NCBI GenBank assembly: GCA_021773365.1
Contig: JAJFKF010000145.1
Coordinates: forward strand, 1 to 64,000
Origin: Gammaproteobacteria bacterium
GTDB lineage: Bacteria > Pseudomonadota > Gammaproteobacteria > Steroidobacterales > Steroidobacteraceae
Direction of reading: 5' to 3'
DNA: 64,000 bases
How positions within the stretch are numbered: the first letter of the stretch is position 1; each line of letters starts with the position of its first letter. Shown here piece by piece: positions 53,724 to 61,989 of the stretch. The notes under the pieces were generated by a model. It was given only the letters and a program-made list of their open reading frames with translations, made no database searches and was not told the DNA's origin. The translations under genes were made by a program, and so were the position numbers.

Positions 53724-54740
53724 CTACTTACGGTTCTTTTCCAGATACTCCATCACGCTCGCGGACAGCGCTTCCGTCCCGCGCCCGGTAGCCCCTGAAA
53801 TACGGAACACCGGCCGCTTCCACCGCAGCCGCCGCACGATTTCAGCGCACCGCGCCTCGGCTTCGGCCTCCGGCAGCAGATCCAGCTTGTTGAGCACCAG
53901 CCAGCGTTCCCGCCGGCTCAACTTCGTATCGAATTTCTTCAGCTCGCCGATCAGCGCCCGTGCATCCTTGACCGAATCGGCCGCCGGATCGGGCGGTGCG
54001 ATATCCACCAGGTGCAGCAGCAGGCCAGTGCGCTGCAGATGCTTCAGGAAGCGGATGCCCAGGCCCGCCCCATCGGCCGCGCCTTCGATCAGCCCGGGAA
54101 TGTCGGCCATGACGAAGCTGCGATGCTCACCCACGGCGACCACGCCCAGATTCGGGTACAGGGTTGTGAAGGGATAGTCGGCCACCCGCGGACGTGCCGC
54201 CGACACGGCCCGGATCAGCGTGGACTTGCCCGCATTCGGCAGCCCCAGCAACCCCACATCGGCAATCAGCTTCATTTCCAGCTTCAGCGTGCGCCGCTCG
54301 CCGGGGAGCCCCGAGCCGTGCTGTCGCGGCGCGCGATTGGTACTGCTCTTGAAGCGGGTGTTGCCCCAGCCGCCCTTGCCGCCGCGCGCCACCATCACCG
54401 TCTGCCCCGCCTGCGTCAGGTCGCCGATGATCTCCTCGGTATCCACATCCTGTATCACCGTGCCCACGGGTACCGCGACGTAAAGGTCGTCCCCGCAGGC
54501 GCCGGTGCAGTCGCGCGCACCACCGGGCTCGCCATGCGGCGCCTTGTAGGTGCGGGAAATGCGGAAGTCGGCCAGCGTGTTGATGCCCTCCTTGGCGCGC
54601 AGGTAAACGCTGCCGCCATGACCGCCGTCGCCGCCATCGGGACCGCCAAAGGGAATGAACTTCTCGCGCCGGAAGCTGGTGGATCCACGCCCGCCGTTGC
54701 CGGCCTGGACCTTCAACGCAGCTTCATCGTAGAATTTCAT
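53724..54740 (-). CDS. obgE: Obg-family GTPase
   Basis: 338 residues. N-terminal Gly-rich Obg fold ([39 protein letters not shown]) then the GTPase: G1 [10 protein letters not shown]3 [10 protein letters not shown]4 NKLD. The C-terminal extension seen in some homologues is absent. Acts in ribosome assembly and stress control. Downstream of rplU-rpmA but separated from them by a terminator. Confidence 0.97.
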   Translation of the reverse strand: MKFYDEAALKVQAGNGGRGSTSFRREKFIPFGGPDGGDGGHGGSVYLRAKEGINTLADFRISRTYKAPHGEPGGARDCTGACGDDLYVAVPVGTVIQDVDTEEIIGDLTQAGQTVMVARGGKGGWGNTRFKSSTNRAPRQHGSGLPGERRTLKLEMKLIADVGLLGLPNAGKSTLIRAVSAARPRVADYPFTTLYPNLGVVAVGEHRSFVMADIPGLIEGAADGAGLGIRFLKHLQRTGLLLHLVDIAPPDPAADSVKDARALIGELKKFDTKLSRRERWLVLNKLDLLPEAEAEARCAEIVRRLRWKRPVFRISGATGRGTEALSASVMEYLEKNRK

Positions 54741-54783
54741 GGGATTGGACCTGGAAGCGCTTGCTCACCGGAATGGCGCGCAT

Positions 54784-54810
54784 AAAAAACCCCGGTCATC
54801 CCGGGGTTTT
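54784..54810 (-). terminator. Terminator after rpmA
   Basis: AAAACCCCGG (54786-54795) pairs perfectly with CCGGGGTTTT (54801-54810) around a 5-base loop; on the minus strand the T-run is six long (54789-54784). It ends most rplU-rpmA transcripts before obgE and could also work on the plus strand. Confidence 0.9.
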
Positions 54811-54830
54811 CGTTCAATAAGTCAAGTGGG

Positions 54831-55088
54831 TCACGCAGTGACCACGTTCACGAAGGTGTTGCCGGCCTTGCCGCGCACCTTGAACTCCACCGTGCCGTCG
54901 GCCTTGGCGAACAGCGTGTGATCGGTACCGATGCCGACATTCACACCCGGATGCATCTGCGTGCCGCGCTGGCGGACGATGATGTTGCCGGCAACGACCT
55001 GCTCGCCGCCGAAACGCTTCACGCCGAGACGCTTGCTGTGGGAATCGCGACCGTTACGGGAGCTGCCGCCTGCTTTTTTATGTGCCAT
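54831..55088 (-). CDS. rpmA: 50S ribosomal protein bL27
   Basis: 85 residues, normal. [20 protein letters not shown] is the hallmark N-terminus; [20 protein letters not shown] follows. 17 bp after rplU. Confidence 0.98.
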   Translation of the reverse strand: MAHKKAGGSSRNGRDSHSKRLGVKRFGGEQVVAGNIIVRQRGTQMHPGVNVGIGTDHTLFAKADGTVEFKVRGKAGNTFVNVVTA

Positions 55089-55105
55089 GGCTGATTACCT
55101 TGAAT

Positions 55106-55417
55106 TCATCCAACAATCTTGTCGATCTTGATCTCGGTGTACGGCTGGCGATGGCTGCCCTCGCGCCGGTAGTGCTTGCGGCGACGGAATTTCACGATCC
55201 GCACCTTGTCACCCTTGCCGTGCGACTGCACGGTGGCAGTGACCTTGCCACCGTCGATGTAGGGCGCGCCGATCTTCACGTCCGCCCCGGCACCGGTCAG
55301 CAGCACCTTGTCGAATTCCACGGCCGCGCCAGCCTCGGTTTCCAGTTTCTCAATCCGTAGCACGGCGCCTTCCTGCACCCGATACTGCTTGCCGCCCGTT
55401 GCAATCACCGCGAACAT
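55106..55417 (-). CDS. rplU: 50S ribosomal protein bL21
   Basis: 103 residues, normal. Begins [20 protein letters not shown] and ends with the conserved [20 protein letters not shown] segment. First gene of rplU-rpmA. Confidence 0.98.
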   Translation of the reverse strand: MFAVIATGGKQYRVQEGAVLRIEKLETEAGAAVEFDKVLLTGAGADVKIGAPYIDGGKVTATVQSHGKGDKVRIVKFRRRKHYRREGSHRQPYTEIKIDKIVG

Positions 55418-55475
55418 TATTTGTTCTCCAGAAGGGGGCCGCGCGAATGGCTGGCCCGATCAAAAAAGGCTGCGA

Positions 55476-55504
55476 ATTCTATAAGTTAGCCGCTGGCAGG
55501 TCAA
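55476..55504 (-). promoter_or_regulatory. rplU promoter
   Basis: On the minus strand: -35 TTGACC (55504-55499), exactly 17 bp, -10 TAGAAT (55481-55476). The leader to rplU would be about 50 nt. Near-consensus housekeeping promoter. Confidence 0.75.
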
Positions 55505-55576
55505 ACCTTTTACCGCTACCATGCCCGGCGCGCTCCGGCGCTGGTGAGCAGGATCTGCAAGGCAACCCTTAGAGCG

Positions 55577-56545
55577 ATGATATTAGACGAGATACGCGCC
55601 CCCGTGCGCGAAGACATGACCGCCGTGGACCAGGTCATCCGCGACAGGCTTCACAGCGAAGTGGTCCTGGTAGACCAGGTATCCACCTACATCATCTCCA
55701 GCGGCGGCAAGCGGTTGCGCCCCCTGCTGGTGCTGCTGACCGCCCGTGCCGCAGGCTATCAGGGCCAGCGGCACATCGAAACGGCCGCGCTGATCGAGTT
55801 CATCCACACCGCCACCCTGCTGCACGACGATGTGGTGGACGCCTCCTCCCGCCGCCGCGGCCGCGATACCGCCAACCAGGTGTGGGGCAACGAGGCCAGC
55901 GTGCTGGTGGGAGATTTCCTCTACTCGCGCGCCTTCCAGATGATGGCCGACCTCGGCCTGCTGCCCATCATGCGCATCATGGCCGATGCCACCAACACCA
56001 TCGCCGAGGGCGAGGTCCTGCAGCTGCTCAACGCCCACGACCCGCAGACCACCGAGCAGCGCTATCTGGACGTCATTTACCGCAAGACCGCCCGCCTGTT
56101 CGAAGCGGGGTCGGAGGTCGCAGGCGTGCTGGCCGGAGCGCCCGACGCACAATGTGAAGCCTTGGCAGCCTATGGCCGGCACCTGGGGACGGCATTCCAG
56201 CTCGTCGACGATGTACTCGACTATCGTGGCAACACCACTGCCCGGGGCAAGAACCTGGGTGAGGATCTGGCCGAGGGCAAGCCCACCCTGCCCCTGATCC
56301 ACGCGCTGCGCCACGGCACGGCGGAAGAAAAGGAGCTGATCCGGCTGGCAATTGAACAAGGCGGGCTCGAGCAACTGCACCGGATTACCACGGCCATCGA
56401 AAGCACCGGAGGCCTGGACTACACGCAACAGATGGCGCGCCGGGAAGCCGATGCCGCCCTGGAGGCACTGAAGGATCTGCCCGACTCTGCCGCGCTGCGA
56501 TCACTGCAGGCCCTGGCCGCCTTCGCGGTGGAGCGCGACCACTGA
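55577..56545 (+). CDS. ispB: Octaprenyl diphosphate synthase
   Basis: 322 residues from ATG 55577 (MILDEIRAPVREDMTAVDQV), the family-like start; an upstream in-frame start at 55544 is less likely. Trans-prenyltransferase motifs: first Asp-rich LLHDDVVDASSRRRG, second FQLVDDVLDYRG, plus GGKRLRPLLVLL. It makes the polyprenyl tail of ubiquinone; the chain length is inferred from homology. Divergent from rplU as in many gammaproteobacteria. Confidence 0.95.
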   Translation: MILDEIRAPVREDMTAVDQVIRDRLHSEVVLVDQVSTYIISSGGKRLRPLLVLLTARAAGYQGQRHIETAALIEFIHTATLLHDDVVDASSRRRGRDTANQVWGNEASVLVGDFLYSRAFQMMADLGLLPIMRIMADATNTIAEGEVLQLLNAHDPQTTEQRYLDVIYRKTARLFEAGSEVAGVLAGAPDAQCEALAAYGRHLGTAFQLVDDVLDYRGNTTARGKNLGEDLAEGKPTLPLIHALRHGTAEEKELIRLAIEQGGLEQLHRITTAIESTGGLDYTQQMARREADAALEALKDLPDSAALRSLQALAAFAVERDH

Positions 56546-56586
56546 CCGGACCCGGCCGGAAGTCCCGGAAGTCATTGATACGCTTA

Positions 56587-56615
56587 TTGCTGCGAGGGGG
56601 ACCGTTCAGTACACT
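56587..56615 (+). promoter_or_regulatory. Possible tRNA-Pro promoter
   Basis: TTGCTG (56587-56592), a 17-bp spacer and TACACT (56610-56615), 48 bp before the tRNA. Confidence 0.45.
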
Positions 56616-56663
56616 GCCCGCCCTCACCGACGGGGCCCCTCCAAGCGCCTCGACACGACACCT

Positions 56664-56740
<77 letters not shown>

Positions 56741-56989
56741 ATGAATTCCAGTTTTTTTGACATTCAGCGCTTCGGTGCCAATGTCTTATGGACGCCGTAA
56801 GTCCACGGCAAGTCCATTTGGCGGAATTTTTGCCACACCCCTCCCATCCTTTCCATCGTCGCCTACGCTCAAGCATAGCGACTGCATCCGTTTGTCCGTG
56901 AGCCCACAACCAACCGAGGAGGAAGTGACATTGGCGCCTTCGCGGTCACGCGGGACATGAAGCTCTATCGCCCCATGCTCCTACCCATT

Positions 56990-57710
56990 CTAACGCCGAA
57001 CAAGCGTAACGGTACTTCCTCTCCCATGCGGATCCTCCTCGCACGTAAAATCCCCAATCCATAGTCTTAAGTTTTTATGCAGCCACTCGTCGCTATCAAG
57101 ATCACCGTGATATCCACCGTAGATGGATGCCAATTCTATTGCGCATAGCGAAGTGCGGCACTCAACAGCCCGAACTGTAAATGGCGTCGGTTCCGCCATT
57201 ATAAGGCTGCGAAGCCTCACTTCCGCCTCTGCTGCCCACACCTCATCTCGTGGCTCCTGAGACATCTCTGACAACAGGTCGAACCTCTTGGCACACTGCA
57301 TCGGGATTCTCAGCTATCTGCTGCCGGCAGGACTCCTTGATTGAATCAGATAGAGGGAAAGGGCGACCGACTACATTCAGCGTGCGCGGCGCCTGAAGCG
57401 CATTCCCCGTTCGAGCCTCCGCATCATCAACGCCATTCTGCCTAACGGTTTCACCTGGAATATGACCGGACAGCTCCGGGGACAGAGAGGTTGCCGTTTG
57501 ATCAGCTGGAGTCTTGCCTGCTGGTGCTCGTTTTTTGACGGCGAGTGAGATTTCGGTGCCCTCCGTTTTTGAATCCCTTCTATCGGAGACAGACGCTGCC
57601 GGTTGACCCGATTCTTTCAAGTCCGCCAAGTCAGCGTTACCAAACAATCCCTGCAGGCCCAGCGCGATCAACCCTACAACCAGAATCCCCAACATAATTG
57701 CCTTGAGCAT
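56990..57710 (-). pseudogene. Membrane-anchored hypothetical protein split by a frameshift
   Basis: Two overlapping frames make one protein. The first (57710-57243) starts MLKAIMLGILVVGLIALGLQ, a single N-terminal membrane helix, then a low-complexity linker, and ends just after SCRQQIAENPDAVCQ. The second, in another phase (to 56990), carries RFDLLSEMSQEPRDEVWAAE then VRAVECRTSLCAIELAS. The latter resembles the C-terminal domain of a widespread proteobacterial hypothetical family (pattern RDxxWA, ECRxxxC) of unknown function. The shift lies near 57290-57300. A genuine mutation, a sequencing error or a programmed shift cannot be told apart here. Confidence 0.6.
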
Positions 57711-57752
57711 AGTTATGTGCCATCCAAGTTATGCGGCGGAACATACAGCGGT

Positions 57753-58031
57753 ATGTCCGAGGCCGATTTCGCATCCGAAGGCATCATATTCCAGATCGGC
57801 AATAGCCCCAGACGCATCGACATCATTACCCGCATCAGCGGCGTCGAATTCGAACAGGCGCATGCAAACAGGCAAATGCTCTCGGTGGAGGGCATGGAAG
57901 TGCCCGTCATCTCGCAGCAGGATCTCATTGCAAACAAACGAGCCAGTGGCCGAACGCAGGATCTGGCGGATGCAGAGAAGCTGGAATCCGCGCAGTCGCC
58001 CATAATTCATCGTCTCGGGAAACCCGGCTGA
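57753..58031 (+). pseudogene. C-terminal fragment of a nucleotidyltransferase-like (AbiEii/DUF6036-type) protein
   Basis: 92 codons from ATG 57753. GIIFQIGNSPRRIDIITRIS, MEVPVISQQDLIANKRASGR and TQDLADAEKL match the C-terminal half of small nucleotidyltransferase-like proteins often paired with toxin-antitoxin or abortive-infection genes. The N-terminal catalytic part is missing, since the upstream sequence belongs to the divergent gene. The end overlaps the convergent tonB-like gene by 25 bp. Probably dead. Confidence 0.6.
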
Positions 58032-58762
58032 ATCGGCCCATCGGGAAACGGCCTGCGATATGGCGTGGAATCTGGCGTGGGAAACGGCGTCAGAAATGGC
58101 TCGCGATCGTCCAGTGTGAAGTTCACTCTGAAGCGCTGCCAGTGTGCGATGGGCTCTCCATCTGCCGTCGCCGGGTGGAATCGCCAGTGCCTGGCTGCCT
58201 CCCGCGCCGATTCATTGAGCCGCTCGGAGCCGCTGGATATCATCACCCGTGCTTCACCGACTTTGCCATCAGCCTGTATCAGCAACATGAGGGTGACCAT
58301 TCCTTCCTCGCCATACCTGCGGGATTGGGTCGGATACTCCGGCTTTTCAACCCTGTCAGGTCTGGCGGGGACAACCTGCGAATCTGCCAGCGAGAACTTC
58401 ATCTTGAAGTCGTACCACACAGCCGCCGGGACGCCATCCACCGTCGCCGGCTGAAACCGCCAGGTGACGGCATGTGCGTTGGCGGCTGCATCGAGTCCGG
58501 GGAACCCGCTGGACTCGGCGATTTGCGCTTCGCTGACTGTGCCATCTTCAAGAACCCGCAGACGAAGCATTACCACGCCTTCCTCACCGTTGACCCGGGA
58601 TTCAGGCGGATAGGCCGGCGCTGAGAGTCCAATGCCTCTTGGAGGAGTGGTCTTTGGTTCCGCCAACTCCTGCGCCTCGACGGGGAAAATCGCTGGCATG
58701 AGTACGAACAGAACTGCATACCAGCGGCGACCTGAAACCAGTCGGCAAAGCGAGCTCCGCAT
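58007..58762 (-). CDS. Periplasmic protein of two tandem TonB C-terminal domains
   Basis: 251 residues. An N-terminal signal (VSGRRWYAVLFVLMPAIFPV, then EAQE) rather than the anchored helix plus Pro-rich spacer of TonB. Two TonB_C domains follow: about 45-125 (APAYPPESRVNGEEGVVMLR and AVTWRFQPATVDGVPAAVWY) and about 137-220 (KPEYPTQSRRYGEEGMVTLM and ARHWRFHPATADGEPIAHWQ). The ends are Pro-rich. TonB-like proteins energise receptors; without the usual spacer and perhaps without a membrane anchor this one may instead modulate TonB boxes. No exbB or exbD is nearby. Confidence 0.85.
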   Translation of the reverse strand: MRSSLCRLVSGRRWYAVLFVLMPAIFPVEAQELAEPKTTPPRGIGLSAPAYPPESRVNGEEGVVMLRLRVLEDGTVSEAQIAESSGFPGLDAAANAHAVTWRFQPATVDGVPAAVWYDFKMKFSLADSQVVPARPDRVEKPEYPTQSRRYGEEGMVTLMLLIQADGKVGEARVMISSGSERLNESAREAARHWRFHPATADGEPIAHWQRFRVNFTLDDREPFLTPFPTPDSTPYRRPFPDGPIQPGFPRR

Positions 58763-59231
58763 GTCTTAACCCCCCTGTTAAGCCTTTTGTGTTTTTGTGC
58801 GGTGTTTTGCTCGGTGCCTTGACCCCTCGGTCAGGCATTGGAGAGCACTTTACGAAAAATGGCGATGCAAGGCGAGCTGTAGCAGGAGAGCCTGTGGGTC
58901 GTGACCTTCATCGGCGGCGGAGGAAGTGCTCTCCTGCACTATCATCACCATGCCGGCAAACGAATTGATGAGAGAGATTCACAACGCCAAGGCCAGGATG
59001 CCATGGACTGTTGCGTTTCCGTCACATGCATCCCCACCCCCACCCTTCTCGCGCCAGCCTGCCGCCACCGGGGTTGCCTGCCGCCTGCCATGAAGGCAGA
59101 TGCGTAATCGCCACTAGCCCACGAGATTTTCCGGCTATTCACCAATGGCAGCACAGGCGATGGCCGCGGGCTTCGGAGTCGAATATGTTACCGTTCCCTG
59201 ATTCAATAGAGGCTGAGAAGCCCGGATCGAT
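58763..59231. other. Non-coding gap upstream of the lpxO-like gene
   Basis: 469 bp with no convincing gene. It holds an imperfect palindrome at 58815-58837 (TGCCTTGACC against GGTCAGGCA) close to the start of the tonB-like gene, and a 9-bp inverted repeat GCAGGAGAG (58882-58890) / CTCTCCTGC (58929-58937). Nothing else is recognised. Confidence 0.5.
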
Positions 59232-60221
59232 ATGCTCATACTTGCTGTGATACTCACGCTGACCCTGGGCGGGATCGTGTATGTCTATCGCTTTCGAGGC
59301 GCTGCCCGCTACGCCAGCCTGAGTGAATATTTCTCCAAGGGCTGGCCGATATTTTCTCCGCTCAACTGCCTGCTCTACCTGACCACCAAGACCCGCGGCT
59401 CGCGCGCCATCCTGGATCCCGGGCAGTATCCCGAGCTCGACGTGCTGCGCGATAACTGGACCACCATACGCGACGAAGCCGAAGCGCTTTATCGCAGCGG
59501 TTACTTCGATGCGACCAAGCGCCCGGGCACGGCCGGTTACTACGATGTCGGCTTTCGCACCTTTTTCAAATACGGCTGGAGTCGCTTCTATCTGCGGTGG
59601 TACGGCTACACGCATGAGTCCGCGCGGTCACTTTGCCCGCAAACCGTTGAACTGCTGTCACGGGCGCGGTCGCTGAACGGCGCGATGTTCGCCCTGCTCC
59701 CCGTCGGCTCGGAGCTCACACGCCATGCCGATCCGATGGCGTGCTCAATGCGTTATCACCTGGGACTGGTGACGCCCAATTCGGAGAAGTGCTTCATCAA
59801 TATCGACGGAAACAAACGCTACTGGAAGGACGGCGAAGTACTGATGTTCGACGAAACCTATCTTCACTTTGCGCGCAACGATTCTGACCAGTACCGATTG
59901 ATACTGATGTGCGATATAAACCGACCAACCAATGTGCTGGGGTCGGCAGTCAATTTCTTCTACAAGCTGCTGCCACGCTTGTCAGTTGTGCCCAACACCC
60001 AGGCGGACCGCCGTGGCTTCGCCAATCGCGTCTTCGCGACTGTGAGCCCCCTGCTGCAACGCTCCAGTAGCCTCAAGCAGCGCAACCGGCCCGCATATCT
60101 GCTGTTGAAGTACAGCGTGAACACCCTGTTACTCGCGGTCGTACTGATATTGGTGGCGGGGTCTATCGCGCTGGTGGCACAGGTGACCGAGGTTGGCCGT
60201 TCGCTGGTAGGCGGCCCCTGA
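59232..60221 (+). CDS. lpxO: LpxO-like lipid A hydroxylase (aspartyl/asparaginyl beta-hydroxylase family)
   Basis: 329 residues. N-terminal membrane helix (MLILAVILTLTLGGIVYVYR), Fe(II)/2-oxoglutarate dioxygenase core with the metal ligands in ELTRHADPMACSMRYHLGL and FDETYLHFARN, co-substrate Arg in DQYRLILMCDINRP, and a further hydrophobic helix near the C-terminus (LLLAVVLILVAGSIALVAQV). This layout fits LpxO, which 2-hydroxylates a lipid A acyl chain in the inner membrane. Related hydroxylases with other substrates cannot be ruled out. It goes with the two LpxL-type genes earlier in the window in theme, not in position. Confidence 0.82.
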   Translation: MLILAVILTLTLGGIVYVYRFRGAARYASLSEYFSKGWPIFSPLNCLLYLTTKTRGSRAILDPGQYPELDVLRDNWTTIRDEAEALYRSGYFDATKRPGTAGYYDVGFRTFFKYGWSRFYLRWYGYTHESARSLCPQTVELLSRARSLNGAMFALLPVGSELTRHADPMACSMRYHLGLVTPNSEKCFINIDGNKRYWKDGEVLMFDETYLHFARNDSDQYRLILMCDINRPTNVLGSAVNFFYKLLPRLSVVPNTQADRRGFANRVFATVSPLLQRSSSLKQRNRPAYLLLKYSVNTLLLAVVLILVAGSIALVAQVTEVGRSLVGGP

Positions 60222-60458
60222 TCTAGAGACGGATCCCGGATCCCGCAGCAACGCCCCGCAAATCCTGCCGGTGCTCCGCTATCTGCGCCAGCGCTGACAA
60301 CGCTCAGCTGAGATGAGTCAACGGGCGATAAACAATGGCCCTATGGCAACACCGCGAAGAGAACTATCGCTAACCCGAAACCTCTACCCTTGCCGTCGTT
60401 CTGCAGGCCGTCGCCCCACAGGCAACTTGACCGGACACGCCATCATTGAGGACCAGTA

Positions 60459-61967
60459 ATGACAAAGTTCACTTCGCATGTACATCAGCTGATGCTGGCA
60501 ACCGCGCTGCTCTGCTTGCAGCTGCCGTTGGCCCAGGCCGCCCGGAACTCACCGGCCGACGACGACGAATTGCGGCAATGGGTAGAACAGCAGGCCATTG
60601 CTGTTCGCAGCGTCGACCCACGTGACGAGGACTTCTCCGATCTTGAGCCATTGATAGCGGCCATTGGCGATGCCCGCGTGGTGCAGCTCGGTGAACCCGG
60701 TCATGGCGCCGGCACCTCCTTCGCCGCCAAGGCACGCCTGATCAAGTTCCTGCATCAGCGCCTGGGGTTTGACGTGGTGCTGTGGGAGTCAGGCATGTTT
60801 GATGTACGTCAAAGCCAGATCGCCCTGCGCGGCGGCGAAGATCCGGCACAGGCCGCCCAGCGCGGAATATTTTCCCTGTGGTCGGCAACAGCGGAAGCCA
60901 GACCGCTGTTCGACTACGCCCAGGCCAGCCTGGCCGGCACACAGCCGCTGGAGATGGCCGGATTCGACATGCAGTTCTCCGGTACTGACATGCACCTGCA
61001 GTACTTTGAAGCACTGCGCGCCTTCATGCGGCCGCTTCATGACGGCGAGTTTCGCACGCGCATCACCGCCCTGACCGAGGAGGCCATTGCGCGCTACAAC
61101 GCCATTTCGGCGAAGCGCCTGGCCCGGAGCAAACAGTACGACAAGGTCCGCGAGATGCACTCCGGCGCCTCACAGGAGGAGAAGGGAAGGATCATGGGCG
61201 AATGGGAAGCGAGTGAAGGCGCCAGGCTGTCACCACAGCCGGCGGATCTGGAGAGCTTTCTGCAGGCGACCAATGCGCTGCTGGAAATAATGGACCAGCG
61301 ATCGGAGGCTTTCGCTCAGGCCCATGGCATGCGGGAAACGAAGTTCATGCGCCACACCGTGGAGAACTTCCGCAACTACGGCACCACGCTGTACGAACGC
61401 AATCAAGCCGACCAGCCCACAGGCGCGGAGCGCATCGCACGATCAGTCAAGGGCTGGAACCGGCGTGACACGCGCAATGGCGAAATCCTGCGCTGGCAGC
61501 TGGAAGACTACTACCGGGACCGCAAGATCATCATCTGGGCCCACAATGGGCACGTCATGAACGCCTACTACTCGGCCACCTTCGGCAGCCTGCATGCGCA
61601 GGCCCAGCCCGGCGGCGCCAAACCCAGCGGCTCATACCTGAAGGACTGGTATGGCGATCAGCTGTACACCATCGGATTCACCACCTACGCGGGCGAGGAC
61701 AGCTGGGTCTCGACTGACCAGGTCGTGCAGATACCCCCACCGGATGACGGTACGCTGGAATACCACCTGCACTCCCTGGCCAAACCCTATCTGTTCCTCG
61801 ATTTCACAGCGCTGGCCGACAAACCCGGGCATCCGATGCACCGCCCGCAGGCCATGCGGATCCGTGGTTACGGCAGTGGTGAGAGCATGCCTGATCTCAC
61901 CCATGTGTTCGATGCGGTGTTCTACACCGACCACATGGCGCCGCCCACGCCGCTGAAAAGCGACTGA
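60459..61967 (+). CDS. Secreted erythromycin-esterase-like hydrolase
   Basis: 502 residues with a signal peptide (LMLATALLCLQLPLAQAARN). The erythromycin esterase/succinoglycan biosynthesis (Ere-like) fold is seen in VVQLGEPGHGAGTSFAAKAR, LGFDVVLWESGMFDVRQ, a central helical region and IIWAHNGHVMNAYY; the His and Glu of GEPGHG and WESG form the expected active site. Ere enzymes open macrolide lactones, but most family members have unknown substrates, so resistance should not be assumed. Convergent with the sixth receptor (22 bp between stops). Confidence 0.85.
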   Translation: MTKFTSHVHQLMLATALLCLQLPLAQAARNSPADDDELRQWVEQQAIAVRSVDPRDEDFSDLEPLIAAIGDARVVQLGEPGHGAGTSFAAKARLIKFLHQRLGFDVVLWESGMFDVRQSQIALRGGEDPAQAAQRGIFSLWSATAEARPLFDYAQASLAGTQPLEMAGFDMQFSGTDMHLQYFEALRAFMRPLHDGEFRTRITALTEEAIARYNAISAKRLARSKQYDKVREMHSGASQEEKGRIMGEWEASEGARLSPQPADLESFLQATNALLEIMDQRSEAFAQAHGMRETKFMRHTVENFRNYGTTLYERNQADQPTGAERIARSVKGWNRRDTRNGEILRWQLEDYYRDRKIIIWAHNGHVMNAYYSATFGSLHAQAQPGGAKPSGSYLKDWYGDQLYTIGFTTYAGEDSWVSTDQVVQIPPPDDGTLEYHLHSLAKPYLFLDFTALADKPGHPMHRPQAMRIRGYGSGESMPDLTHVFDAVFYTDHMAPPTPLKSD

Positions 61968-61989
61968 TCCGCCGGCCCTGCGTGCCGGG

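Noticed and set aside
58901-59107. Small plus-strand frame in the gap before the lpxO-like gene
   Set aside because: No ribosome binding site, Cys/His/Pro-rich random-looking composition and no homology that I recognise.
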